Shown here in pieces: positions 6,967 to 14,816 of a stretch of 54,673 nucleotides of DNA; position 1 is the first letter of the stretch, and each line of letters starts with the position of its first letter. Below the pieces are notes generated by a model that worked only from the letters and a program-made list of their open reading frames with translations, was not told the origin of the DNA and made no database searches. Position numbers and translations under genes: made by a program. Origin of the DNA: Pseudoxanthomonas sp. (GTDB taxonomy: Bacteria; Pseudomonadota; Gammaproteobacteria; Xanthomonadales; Xanthomonadaceae); NCBI RefSeq assembly GCF_002863005.1, contig NZ_PKDG01000038.1, positions 1 to 54,673 of the forward strand, read 5' to 3'.

Positions 6967-8351
6967 GGTCGATGCGCGCGACGCTGCTGTGGCTGTTGCT
7001 GGGCACGCTGGCGGTGGTGATGGCCGCCGCGGGCCTGCTCAGTTATCGCGCGGGCCTGCAGGAAGCGGGCGAGATGTTCGATGCACGCCTGGTGCAGTCC
7101 ACCCGCGTACTGGTGAGCCTGGTCGACGAGCCGCTCAGCGAATTGAATGCGTTTCCGGGCGAGCCGATCGTGCTGCGCGGCTGGCATGGCGAGGCGCACG
7201 GCGTGGGCGAGGCGCTGGCGTTCAACGATGGCCATGCCTACGAGAACAAGCTGGCGTTCCAGGTCTGGGATGCGCAGGGTCGGCTGCTGCTGCGCTCCGA
7301 CAGCGCGCCGGCGCGTCCGTTGGCGACACTGGAGGCCGGCTACGAGGACGTGGTGGTGGACGGGGCGCACTGGCGTGCGTTCACGCTGCAATCGCCGAAC
7401 GGACGATGGTTCCAGTCCGCCGAACTCACCGACATCCGCGAGGAACTGGCCGGCGACATCGCCGGCGGCACGCTGCTGCCGTTGCTGCTGTCGCTTCCGC
7501 TGATCGCCTTGGCGGTGTGGTGGAGTGTGGCGCTGGCGACGCGCTCGCTGCGACGTATCTCGCATGAGATCGGCCAGCGCGATCCCGAGCGACTCTCGCC
7601 ACTGGATCCGGCGGAGGTGCCGCAGGAGGCGCGCGGCCTGGTCGATGCCATCAACGGCCTGCTGCAGCGCCTGGACGTGGCGCTGGTGCGCGAGCGCAAC
7701 TTCGTGGCCGACGCCGCGCACGAACTGCGCACGCCCATCAGCGCACTGAAAATCCACGCCGACAACGCACAGCATGCCCGCGACGACCGCGAGCGGGAGG
7801 CGTCGCAGCAACTGCTGGCCGCCAGCGTGCAGCGCGTCGAGCGCCTGGTCGCGCAGCTGCTGTCGTTGAGTCGCGCCGAGAGCACGGCGCGCGCGCCGGC
7901 TTCCGCACGGCTGGACCTCTCGGCGCTGGCGGGCGTCGAGATCGACGCGGCCCGACCCCTGCTCGACGCCAAGCGCCAGGTCCTGCACGCGGACCTGCAG
8001 CCCGTGCAGGTGTCCGGCGACGAGATCGCGCTCGGCCTGCTGGTGCGCAACCTGGTCGAGAACGCCTCCCGCTACGCCCCCGTTGGCGCCAGCATCGAAG
8101 TGCTTACCGGCCAGGGCGACGGCCGCGCGTTCCTCGTGGTCGACGACAGCGGCCCCGGCATCCCCGACGAGGACCATGCCCGCGTGTTCGACCGCTTCTA
8201 CCGCCGCCTGGGCAGCCCGCACGAAGGGAGCGGCCTGGGCCTGGCGATCGTCAAGGAAGTCGTCACCGCACACGCCGGCACCATCCGACTGGCGCCTTCG
8301 TCGCGGTGGGGCGGGCTGTCCGTGCGGGTGGAGCTGCCCTGCCTGGCCTGA
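6963..8351 (+). CDS. Sensor histidine kinase (PmrB/QseC-like)
   Basis: A 462-residue membrane kinase. Helix 1 lies at about 8-27, a periplasmic sensor region at about 30-165 (with FPGEPIVLRGW and NGRWFQSAE, as in QseC/TctE-type sensors), and helix 2 at about 168-192. A HAMP-like linker follows, then the H-box FVADAAHELRTP with phospho-acceptor His253, the N-box NLVENASRYAP, and the ATP-lid DSGPGIP and GSGLGLAI. It pairs with the overlapping regulator gene. It ends 17 bp from the convergent arsenic operon. The signal sensed is unknown. Confidence 0.92.
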   Translation: MRSMRATLLWLLLGTLAVVMAAAGLLSYRAGLQEAGEMFDARLVQSTRVLVSLVDEPLSELNAFPGEPIVLRGWHGEAHGVGEALAFNDGHAYENKLAFQVWDAQGRLLLRSDSAPARPLATLEAGYEDVVVDGAHWRAFTLQSPNGRWFQSAELTDIREELAGDIAGGTLLPLLLSLPLIALAVWWSVALATRSLRRISHEIGQRDPERLSPLDPAEVPQEARGLVDAINGLLQRLDVALVRERNFVADAAHELRTPISALKIHADNAQHARDDREREASQQLLAASVQRVERLVAQLLSLSRAESTARAPASARLDLSALAGVEIDAARPLLDAKRQVLHADLQPVQVSGDEIALGLLVRNLVENASRYAPVGASIEVLTGQGDGRAFLVVDDSGPGIPDEDHARVFDRFYRRLGSPHEGSGLGLAIVKEVVTAHAGTIRLAPSSRWGGLSVRVELPCLA

Positions 8352-8368
8352 CCTGATCGGTGCGCCCG

Positions 8369-8815
8369 TCAGGCCACCGACCGCGTCAGGCGTTTGCGCA
8401 TGCACACCGCGGAGGCAGGGCAGAGCGAACGGAACTCCGCCGAGGCTTGCAGCGTGGCGGGCGCTTCGTGGCGAGGCAGCGCCTCGAAACCCTGCAGCAG
8501 GAAGAAGCGCTCGGCGGTCTGGGTCAGCAGGTACACCGTGTCGATGCCGCGACGGCGCGCGGCGGCCTCCAGTTCCGCCACCAGTCGACGCGCGAGCCCT
8601 TGGCCACGATGATCCGCTGCGACTGCGAGCGAACGCAGGAGCGCATCCGTGCCGAAGGACTGCAACCCGATCACCCCCGCCATGGTGCCATCGCTGTCAG
8701 CGACCAGGAATGCCACGTCGGCATCCACCAGGTCTTCCGTCGGTAGCGAGGATTGCTTCAACAGCGCAAGCAGGTGCGGCAGGTCGTCCTCGGTGGCGAA
8801 ACGGATCGTGGTCAC
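8369..8815 (-). CDS. arsN2: ArsN2-type GNAT acetyltransferase
   Basis: A 148-residue GNAT protein with the acetyl-CoA loop RSLAVAADHRGQGLAR and the tail RSLCPASAVCMRK typical of the acetyltransferase found in arsenic operons. The start is a GTG at 8815 with a strong aggagga site upstream; it overlaps the aquaporin stop (GTGA). Longer in-frame reading would run inside aqpS. It is the last gene of the ars operon. The family is linked to arsenic resistance, but the substrate of ArsN2 is less certain than that of ArsN1 (arsinothricin). Confidence 0.8.
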   Translation of the reverse strand: MTTIRFATEDDLPHLLALLKQSSLPTEDLVDADVAFLVADSDGTMAGVIGLQSFGTDALLRSLAVAADHRGQGLARRLVAELEAAARRRGIDTVYLLTQTAERFFLLQGFEALPRHEAPATLQASAEFRSLCPASAVCMRKRLTRSVA

Positions 8816-9489
8816 GCGGATTCCTCCTGAACGGGCGGCGCCGACGAAGCGAGCCGCGTTGCGACGGCCACGGCGAGGGCCGCACCGACAAGCTGCGCGA
8901 CGATGAAACCCGGGACGTCGTCGGGTCGGATCCCGGCAAAGGTCTGCGTCAGCGCACGCGCCACCGTCACCGCCGGATTGGCGAACGAGGTGCTGGCGGT
9001 GAACCAGTACGCCGCGAAGATGTAGCTCGCCACCAGCGCGGGGATCGCGCTTGCACGATGGCGCAGGCCCAGCAGGATCGTCAGCAGCAGGCCAAACGTG
9101 GCGACGCCTTCGCTGAGCCACTGCGCGCCACCGCTGCGCGCACGCGTACCGGGTTGGAACAGTGCGAGATCGAACATCGCGTGCGCAAGCAGCACCCCGG
9201 CTACGGCGCCGACGATCTGCACGGCCATGTAGGCGAGCGCCGCACGCGTGCCGATCGCGCCACGCCAGCGCATGGCCAGCGTCACCGCAGGATTGAAGTG
9301 CGCGCCCGACACCGGTCCCAGCGTGGTGATCAGTACGTACAGCGCACCGGCGGTCGCCGCCGCGTTCGCGAGCAATGCCACGGCAACGTTTCCGCCTGCC
9401 AGCGACTCGCCCATGATCCCCGAGCCGACCACGACGGACAGCAACAACAGCGTTCCGAGGCCTTCGGCCAGCAGGGCGCGTTGCATCAT
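8812..9489 (-). CDS. aqpS: Aquaglyceroporin of the arsenic operon (AqpS-like)
   Basis: A 225-residue MIP-family channel with six membrane helices and both NPA boxes (HFNPAVT and FANPAVT). In arsenic operons such channels let arsenite formed inside the cell by ArsC flow out down its gradient. The gene starts with ATG at 9489 overlapping the arsC stop (ATGA), with a second ATG directly after it. No ArsB or Acr3 pump gene is present in the operon, so this channel may be the main exit route coded here. Confidence 0.88.
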   Translation of the reverse strand: MMQRALLAEGLGTLLLLSVVVGSGIMGESLAGGNVAVALLANAAATAGALYVLITTLGPVSGAHFNPAVTLAMRWRGAIGTRAALAYMAVQIVGAVAGVLLAHAMFDLALFQPGTRARSGGAQWLSEGVATFGLLLTILLGLRHRASAIPALVASYIFAAYWFTASTSFANPAVTVARALTQTFAGIRPDDVPGFIVAQLVGAALAVAVATRLASSAPPVQEESA

Positions 9490-9875
9490 AGCGATTCCAG
9501 CAGCGCCTTCACGCGGCGCCCGATGTCGTCGCGCACGGCCCGGTACCCGTCGTCGTCCATGTCGCGCGGATCCGGCAGGCCCCAGTCTTCGCGCCGTTTC
9601 GCGGGGATCCAGGGGCATTCGTCGCCGCAGCCCATGGTGATGACGGCATCGAATTCGCCGTCCACCTCGTCCAGCGACTTGGAACCATGGGCAGAAAGGT
9701 CGTAGCCCAGTTCCGCCATGAAGCGGATGGCCTTGGGATTGATGCGGCCCGACGGCCGCGAACCGGCACTGCAGGCTTCAACGCGGTCGCCGCCGTGCAA
9801 GTGCGCGAAGGCTTCGGCCATCTGGCTGCGGTTGGAGTTTTCGATGCAGACGAAGAGAATGCGGGGCGTGGTCAT
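9486..9875 (-). CDS. arsC: Arsenate reductase, low-molecular-weight phosphatase type
   Basis: A 129-residue cytoplasmic enzyme reducing arsenate to arsenite. The P-loop CIENSNRS gives Cys10 in a CX5R motif, and Cys83 and Cys87 in MGCGDECP are placed to pass the disulfide on, as in thioredoxin-linked ArsC. DPRDMDDD near the C-terminus supplies the general-acid Asp. It follows the other arsC gene by 18 bp and overlaps aqpS by 4 bp. Confidence 0.9.
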   Translation of the reverse strand: MTTPRILFVCIENSNRSQMAEAFAHLHGGDRVEACSAGSRPSGRINPKAIRFMAELGYDLSAHGSKSLDEVDGEFDAVITMGCGDECPWIPAKRREDWGLPDPRDMDDDGYRAVRDDIGRRVKALLESL

Positions 9876-9893
9876 GGAGAGGTCGTGGGTGGG

Positions 9894-10373
9894 TCAGGAG
9901 AGACCGATGTCCCGCAGGCGCTGTTCGCGCGCGAGGGCATCGAGGGAAGGCAGCGGCAACGCGAGCAGCAGTTCGATGCGACGGCGCAGGGTGACCCAGG
10001 CATCCATGAAGCCAGCCGGGTCGTCGGGTCGCCGGGCAGGATCGGGCACGCCCCAATGCGCCAGTGCCGGCTGGCCTGGCCACACAGGGCAGGCTTCGCC
10101 AGCGGCCTTGTCGCAGACCGTGATGATGAAATCCAGCGGCGGGGCGCCGGGTGCGGCGAATTCGTCCCATGCCTTGCTGCGCAACGGCGTGGTGTAACCC
10201 AGTTGGTCGATCAGCGTGCGTGCCAGCGGCTGCACGTAGCCCGCCGGTCGACTCCCTGCGCTGGACGCATGGAAGCGTCCCTGGCCGAGTACGTTGAGCA
10301 GCGCTTCCGCCATCTGGCTGCGGGCGGAATTGCCGGTGCAGAGGAAAAGCACGCGATAGGCATGGTCGGTCAT
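9894..10373 (-). CDS. arsC: Second arsenate reductase-like LMW phosphatase-family protein
   Basis: A 159-residue protein of the same fold with P-loop CTGNSARS (Cys12), and CDKAAGEACPVWPG holding two more cysteines for disulfide relay. It has the longer C-terminal helix region seen in the ArsC group annotated as arsenate reductase ArsC in proteobacteria. ATG 10373 was chosen because residues upstream in frame belong to arsI. Having two divergent reductases in one operon suggests different reductant partners or redundancy; which one dominates is not visible. Confidence 0.85.
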   Translation of the reverse strand: MTDHAYRVLFLCTGNSARSQMAEALLNVLGQGRFHASSAGSRPAGYVQPLARTLIDQLGYTTPLRSKAWDEFAAPGAPPLDFIITVCDKAAGEACPVWPGQPALAHWGVPDPARRPDDPAGFMDAWVTLRRRIELLLALPLPSLDALAREQRLRDIGLS

Positions 10374-10393
10374 GTCGGCGTCTCGTGCGCGCG

Positions 10394-10885
10394 TCAGCAG
10401 CAGCCGGACCGGGGTGCGCAGCAGGCCGTCCCCGCAGCGGCGACCTTGGTCTTCATCGCTTTCGGATCGGGCGTGCAGCTCGCGCCGTCCGTCGCACAGG
10501 CGGCATCGCCCGCGTGGTAGGTGGTGGCTTCGCCGAGCGTGTGGAAGGTTTCCCAGCGCGTGCCCTGCGGATCTTCGGTCCACAGCTTGTCCGACGTCGC
10601 GTAGCAGCAGATCGCCGCCTGCTCCGGTACGACACTCCCGCCGGCGGCATCCAGGCGACGGCCGAACTCGCGTAGCCCGCGATCGTCATCGGCCTGCAGA
10701 CCCAGATGGTCCACGCCCGGCGCGCGGCCGGTATGGGAGATGGCGAAGTTGACGCGGGGGTCGTCGAGCATCCATTTCGCGTAGTCCGGCTTCACCACCG
10801 CCGGTTCGCTGGCGAACAGGTGCGTATAGAAGCGGATGCTGGCGTCAAGATCGGTGACGTTGAGATGCACATGGAAGCGGTTCAT
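10394..10885 (-). CDS. arsI: ArsI/CadI-family glyoxalase-fold C-As lyase
   Basis: A 163-residue vicinal-oxygen-chelate dioxygenase. The family marker, a vicinal Cys pair in the CCYATSDKLW block (Cys93-Cys94), is present, with probable Fe(II) ligands His5 or His7, His60 and Glu112. ArsI cleaves the C-As bond of trivalent methylarsenite or roxarsone; close relatives are annotated as cadmium-induced CadI, so the organoarsenical role is inferred. A Cys-rich tail (several Cys in the last 30 residues) may bind As(III). It overlaps arsR by ATGA. Confidence 0.85.
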   Translation of the reverse strand: MNRFHVHLNVTDLDASIRFYTHLFASEPAVVKPDYAKWMLDDPRVNFAISHTGRAPGVDHLGLQADDDRGLREFGRRLDAAGGSVVPEQAAICCYATSDKLWTEDPQGTRWETFHTLGEATTYHAGDAACATDGASCTPDPKAMKTKVAAAGTACCAPRSGCC

Positions 10886-11220
10886 GACGTGGCCTTCTTT
10901 CGGGGTGGGCATGACGTGGCGGGCGCGCAGGCGGCGACGCCGTTGCAGCAGTTCTCGGTGAGATATGCGATCAGCCCGTTCATCTGCAGGTAGTTGGCGC
11001 GCACGCGGATGACCCGTCCCTCGCGGGTGTCGTGGACCAGCGCGGCGGCACGCAGCACGTTGAGATGTGCGGACAGCGTGGCGGGTGGAAGGTCGAGCCG
11101 GTCGCGCAACTCGCCGACCGCCAGGCCGTCGGGGCCCGCCTGCACCAGCGTGCGGAACGCGGCCAGGCGGGACTCGTGGCTGAGCGCAGCGAGCGATTTC
11201 AGGGCGGTCATTGTTTCCAT
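10882..11220 (-). CDS. arsR: ArsR-family metalloregulatory repressor
   Basis: A 112-residue winged-helix repressor with LSHESRLAAFRTLV and the recognition region LPPATLSAHLNVLRAAALV. The usual ELCVCDL-type As(III) site of E. coli ArsR is absent. Cysteines instead sit at the C-terminus (ENCCNGVAACAPATSC), as in the group of proteobacterial ArsR proteins with C-terminal Cys pairs. Start ATG 11220, or ATG 11211 one turn later, both lie immediately after the predicted -10, so translation may be leaderless. Confidence 0.9.
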   Translation of the reverse strand: METMTALKSLAALSHESRLAAFRTLVQAGPDGLAVGELRDRLDLPPATLSAHLNVLRAAALVHDTREGRVIRVRANYLQMNGLIAYLTENCCNGVAACAPATSCPPRKKATS

Positions 11221-11226
11221 AATTCC

Positions 11227-11254
11227 AGAATATAGGAAATATACGACAGGTCAA
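11227..11254 (-). promoter_or_regulatory. Predicted ars operon promoter and operator
   Basis: On the minus strand TTGACC (11254-11249) and TATTCT (11232-11227) are 16 bp apart. AT-rich sequence between them carries the repeat AATATA-N3-AATATA (plus-strand 11229-11234 and 11238-11243), unusual in this GC-rich window and a fair ArsR operator candidate. The predicted start of transcription falls at or next to the arsR ATG. Confidence 0.5.
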
Positions 11255-11508
11255 TCCCTTCCGGCATGCAGGCCGTGTAGGCGTAATCGTCGTGCGCGCA
11301 TCCGTGTCCCGCCTGTCCGCGGGCGCTTATGGAGCAGGCCCGCCCCGTCACGCGCACACGGAGGCCTTTCTCTGTCCGGCGCAGGGCAGCGCGGATCGCG
11401 CACACGGTGCGGGCGTGGCTCGACGCACCCGTGGGCGAGGGACGCGATTGGCAAGTACGGGGTCGGGCACTAGGCTGTCGTGCCGCGCCGCTGGCCAAGA
11501 GGACACAG

Positions 11509-12753
11509 TTGATCGGTTATCACGAGGCGGTGAAACGGCTGACAGACGGCGTGCTGCCGCTGGATGCATGCGCGGTCGCGCCGCTCGATGGCATGGGTCG
11601 TGTGCTGGCGGCCCCGGTGGTGAGCGACATTGCCCTGCCGCCCTTCGACAACGCCGCTGTCGACGGCGTGGCTCTCGTGACCGAAGGCCGGCCGATCGCC
11701 CCCGATCGCGTGTGGGAGATCGGCGCGCGCCTCGGTGCCGGTGCACCCGCGCCGCAGGACGACGCCGAGGCGTGGGAGATCATGACGGGCGCGCCGCTGC
11801 CCTCGCGCGCCGATACCGTGGTGCCGCTGGAACGTATCGACCGGCTTGCTTCGTCCGCATCGGGGGTATCACGCGTCCGCGTGCGCGACGATGTCGTGCC
11901 GGGGGCCAACCTGCGTCGACGCGGCGAAGACGTGCAGCCGGGGCAGTGCGTGTTGCAGCCCGGCCATGTGGTTGATGCCGGGGCGCTGATGCTTCTCGCG
12001 GGCCTGGGCATTGCCGCGATCCGGGTCGTGCGTCGCCCGCGCGTGGCGTTGCTGGTGACGGGGCGTGAAATCGCACGCATTGGCGAACCGCTGCCGATCG
12101 GCAGCATCCACGACGCCACCTCGCCCTGGCTCTTGCACGCGCTGTCGGCGGCCGGCGCGGAAGCCATCCACATCACCCGCGTCGGCGACGACGTTGCCGC
12201 GTTCCAGGCCGCGCTCGATGCGGCGCTCGCCGACGGGGTCGATCTGGTCCTCAGCACGGGCGCAGTGTCGAAGGGATGCTACGACTTCGTTCCCGCCGCG
12301 CTCGCCGTGCGCGATGCAGACATGCTCTTCCATGGCGTCGCGATGCGGCCGGGCAAGCCGGTCCTGGCCGCGCGCCTGCGCAACGGACCGACGTTCGTCG
12401 GCCTGCCAGGCAATCCCCTGTCGACGGCGGCGACCTTCCGCTTCCTGGTGGAGCCGCTGCTGCGCGCCTGGCTGGGCCTGCCTACGGAACCACGGCGACG
12501 CGTACCCCTCGCCAGGCACTGCGACAAGCGAGAGGGATTGCTCACGGCGCTTCATGGCACCCTCCGATGCGACGCGGAAGGGCGGTTGCGGGCGCACGTG
12601 TCCGACGCCCAGGCCTCGTTCCGGCTATTGCCGTTCTCGCGATCGTCCGTGTGGATCACCTTGTCGGCGGACGTGTACCGCGTCGACGCCGGGACATGCG
12701 TGGACGTCCATGGCAGCAGCCATCTGTGCGCCCCGTCCTGGACCTGCGAATGA
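11509..12753 (+). CDS. moeA: Molybdopterin molybdotransferase MoeA
   Basis: Inserts molybdate into adenylylated molybdopterin. I choose TTG at 11509 (414 residues, normal length) because agagga precedes it by about 5-8 bp and family similarity begins at once (LIGYHEAVKRL). A longer in-frame ATG at 11329 adds 60 basic residues unlike MoeA. Recognisable blocks are PPFDNAAVDGVAL, VALLVTGREI, LSTGAVSKGCYDFV, VAMRPGKPV and GLPGNPLSTAATF. The catalytic Asp of the DG pair is kept, but STGAVSKG differs from the usual TSGGVSVG. It overlaps mobA by ATGA. Confidence 0.9.
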   Translation: MIGYHEAVKRLTDGVLPLDACAVAPLDGMGRVLAAPVVSDIALPPFDNAAVDGVALVTEGRPIAPDRVWEIGARLGAGAPAPQDDAEAWEIMTGAPLPSRADTVVPLERIDRLASSASGVSRVRVRDDVVPGANLRRRGEDVQPGQCVLQPGHVVDAGALMLLAGLGIAAIRVVRRPRVALLVTGREIARIGEPLPIGSIHDATSPWLLHALSAAGAEAIHITRVGDDVAAFQAALDAALADGVDLVLSTGAVSKGCYDFVPAALAVRDADMLFHGVAMRPGKPVLAARLRNGPTFVGLPGNPLSTAATFRFLVEPLLRAWLGLPTEPRRRVPLARHCDKREGLLTALHGTLRCDAEGRLRAHVSDAQASFRLLPFSRSSVWITLSADVYRVDAGTCVDVHGSSHLCAPSWTCE

Positions 12754-13307
12754 GCGGCGTATCTACGTGGCGCGCCGTCCTGCTGGCCGGGGGTCGCTCG
12801 TCGCGGATGGGCACGGACAAGGCGGCGTTGCTCTGGGGCAATGGCACGCTGCTGACGCACATGCACGCACGCTTGATCGCGGCGGGCGCGGACGACGTGA
12901 TCGTCAGCGGCGACCGTCCTTGCCTGGGGGGCATACCCGATGCAACGCTCGATACCGGGCCGATGGGCGCGTTGGCGCAACTGGCGCCGCGCATGCACGA
13001 CGGTGCATGGATCGTCGTGCCCGTCGACATGCCGCTGCTGTCCGTCGACCTGCTGCAGGCGTTGCTCACCACCGGCGCCACCTGCACCTGCGTGGACGGC
13101 CACCCACTGCCGATGGCGCTGCGCGTGGATGCCGCCACGCGCACCGTGATCGAGGCTGTCGGCGCGCGTTCCGGCGGCGAGCGTTCGCTGCGTGCACTGC
13201 AGCGCGCGGTGGGTACATGTGTGTTGCCGGCGACGCGTTGGGAGCATGCGTTGCGCAACTGCAATACACCGGCGGAGTGGAGGGCGCTGCAGGCGGAGTT
13301 CTGCTGA
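12750..13307 (+). CDS. mobA: Molybdenum cofactor guanylyltransferase MobA
   Basis: A 185-residue nucleotidyltransferase that adds GMP to Mo-molybdopterin. The N-terminal GTP-binding loop LLAGGRSSRMGTDKA (about 11-25) and the VVPVDMPLL block holding the metal-binding Asp are clear. The ATG is fixed by overlap with the moeA stop. The pairing with moeA implies that molybdoenzymes with the bis-MGD cofactor are made, though none is encoded in this window. Confidence 0.9.
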   Translation: MSGVSTWRAVLLAGGRSSRMGTDKAALLWGNGTLLTHMHARLIAAGADDVIVSGDRPCLGGIPDATLDTGPMGALAQLAPRMHDGAWIVVPVDMPLLSVDLLQALLTTGATCTCVDGHPLPMALRVDAATRTVIEAVGARSGGERSLRALQRAVGTCVLPATRWEHALRNCNTPAEWRALQAEFC

Positions 13308-13566
13308 TCCTCGCGAGCGGAAATTTCTTGCAGAAGTAACCCCTGCGTGCACACGTGGTTGAGCAAACCTTCTTCTGACCGGCGCCGCGCGGCCCGATCA
13401 AGCACGCGGGCGGGGCGGATTAGCGGGCGCACGCCGCCAGCACGGGACCTACATGACGCTGCTGGTACCTCGTGGCGGGATCTGTCCGCGACGCTTTGTT
13501 CCCTGTGCCCGTATACGGTACATCGCCTCTTGCCGCCGAGCCGCCGACCGAAGGAAGGAGTTCTCC

Positions 13567-14421
13567 TTGCATCACGTCAATCGCACCCTGCTGCCCCTGG
13601 CTGTTGGCCTGGGTCTTTGTGTTCACGCTGGTCCGGCTGCAGCGCAAGCAGGCGCCGTGCTCGACCGGGTCTACCTGAGCAGCGCAATCCCACTGGAAAG
13701 CACTGAATTCGGCGCTCGCTGGGATTACCCAGGCCTGTCAAGCGGAACCCAGGTCGATTACTACGACGACTTGGGTTTGCCGCATTTCGACGAGTCCCAG
13801 TGGAAAGCAGGTGTGACCTTGGCCGACTCGCACCGGCTCCAGGCCACGCGCTGGAAGATCGGGAACGCCTATCGAGGCAGGACAACTCGGCCAATCACCA
13901 TCGATGGCAACGGATTCTCGAGTGGCACGGCAATCTCCAATTCGCTGGACGCCAAGATAGAGACGCTTTCCTATACGTGGTTCCTGGCCAAGGATGCCAG
14001 GCAGGCATGGGGTATCGGGTTCGGTACTTCCCGAGTTCGGATCGAAAACAACCTGAGTGCCATCGTCGAGGGATTTCCGGGTGAGTTCGAAATCGACAGT
14101 AGCGCCAGCGAGCGTGTCACCCTGCCGCATGTCAGGGCTGAGTACGCCAGACGGATAGGCGATTGGCGAGTCGGGGCGGATGCCTCGCTCGGCCGCAGGA
14201 GTGGAGACCGGCTGGCGGCTCGGAGTCAAGAAGCCAGCGTAAGCCTCGAGTACCTTCCTGTGTCCGTGATGGCGATAGGAGTTCGCTATTCGATCCATCG
14301 CACCGAACTGGAGCGAAACAACCCTGCGGCGTCCGGCATGCCGGCCCCCGCGTCAACGTTCAGCGGCAACTTCCGCATCCGCAGTGCGACACCTCACCTC
14401 TACATCACGCTGCGCTATTGA
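13567..14421 (+). CDS. Putative outer-membrane beta-barrel protein
   Basis: A 284-residue protein with a signal peptide (hydrophobic core LLPLAVGLGLCV, cleavage after AAAQA). Amphipathic strands of alternating residues follow, and the last residues HLYITLRY end in the aromatic typical of BAM substrates. Start TTG 13567 is chosen because ggaaggag lies 6 bp upstream and the signal peptide follows; the ATG at 13453 gives an unlikely extension. Base composition looks less GC-rich than its neighbours (many AT-ended codons such as gaa, agt, gga), a hint of transfer. No relatives or operon partners are seen and the function is unknown. Confidence 0.7.
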   Translation: MHHVNRTLLPLAVGLGLCVHAGPAAAQAGAVLDRVYLSSAIPLESTEFGARWDYPGLSSGTQVDYYDDLGLPHFDESQWKAGVTLADSHRLQATRWKIGNAYRGRTTRPITIDGNGFSSGTAISNSLDAKIETLSYTWFLAKDARQAWGIGFGTSRVRIENNLSAIVEGFPGEFEIDSSASERVTLPHVRAEYARRIGDWRVGADASLGRRSGDRLAARSQEASVSLEYLPVSVMAIGVRYSIHRTELERNNPAASGMPAPASTFSGNFRIRSATPHLYITLRY

Positions 14422-14566
14422 AGGGAGGCAGCCCGTGTGGCGGAAAGCGACGCCCGCTATCCAGGCAGCGGCGGGAAAGAATCTTGCCCTTGAGACGTAG
14501 AACCGGGGTGACACGGGAGAACGGGTTGCCAAGGAGTTGCACTCGCCCGGCGCACCCGCGGACACA

Positions 14567-14596
14567 ACAAAAAACCCGCCTCGCGGCGGGTTTCTT
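14567..14596 (-). terminator. Rho-independent terminator of the tRNA-Met transcript
   Basis: Read on the minus strand, an 8-bp stem (arms 14585-14592 and 14573-14580, loop of 4) is followed by a run of T (plus-strand A run 14569-14574). It sits 31 bp past the tRNA 3' end. Confidence 0.85.
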
Positions 14597-14623
14597 TCAA
14601 CGCGTTGATTCCGCTCGGGAATC

Positions 14624-14700
14624 TGGTGGCTATGGGTGGACTCGAACCACCGACCCCAGCATTATGAGTGCTGTGCTCTAACCGGCTGAGCTACATAGCC
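14624..14700 (-). tRNA. tRNA-Met (CAT), elongator type, CCA encoded
   Basis: The reverse complement folds as a 77-nt tRNA. The 7-bp acceptor stem pairs GGCTATG with CATAGCC, the D-arm reads GCTCAGCCGGTTAGAGC, the anticodon stem is CAGCA/TGCTG with loop CTCATAA, and the T-arm contains GGTTCGAGTC. The discriminator A and CCA are encoded. It closely resembles E. coli elongator tRNA-Met over acceptor and anticodon arms. A CAT anticodon could also mean tRNA-Ile2, but the body matches Met. Confidence 0.95.
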
Positions 14701-14713
14701 GCGTGAACCGCGT

Positions 14714-14742
14714 ATTCTTCATTTCGACCCCCCGCCTGTCAA
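14714..14742 (-). promoter_or_regulatory. Sigma-70 promoter of tRNA-Met
   Basis: On the minus strand a perfect TTGACA (14742-14737) is 17 bp from AAGAAT (14719-14714). The -10 ends 14 bp before the mature tRNA 5' end. Confidence 0.75.
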
Positions 14743-14816
14743 GCCGCCGGCACGTGCTTGTCGCCTGCGGCGGGGCATGGCAGAGTCGGTGACAGTAGAT
14801 TTCAGGAGTCCGCATC

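Noticed and set aside
11329..11508. 60-residue N-terminal extension of MoeA
   Set aside because: Basic low-similarity sequence; MoeA homology, normal length and a ribosome site all start at TTG 11509.
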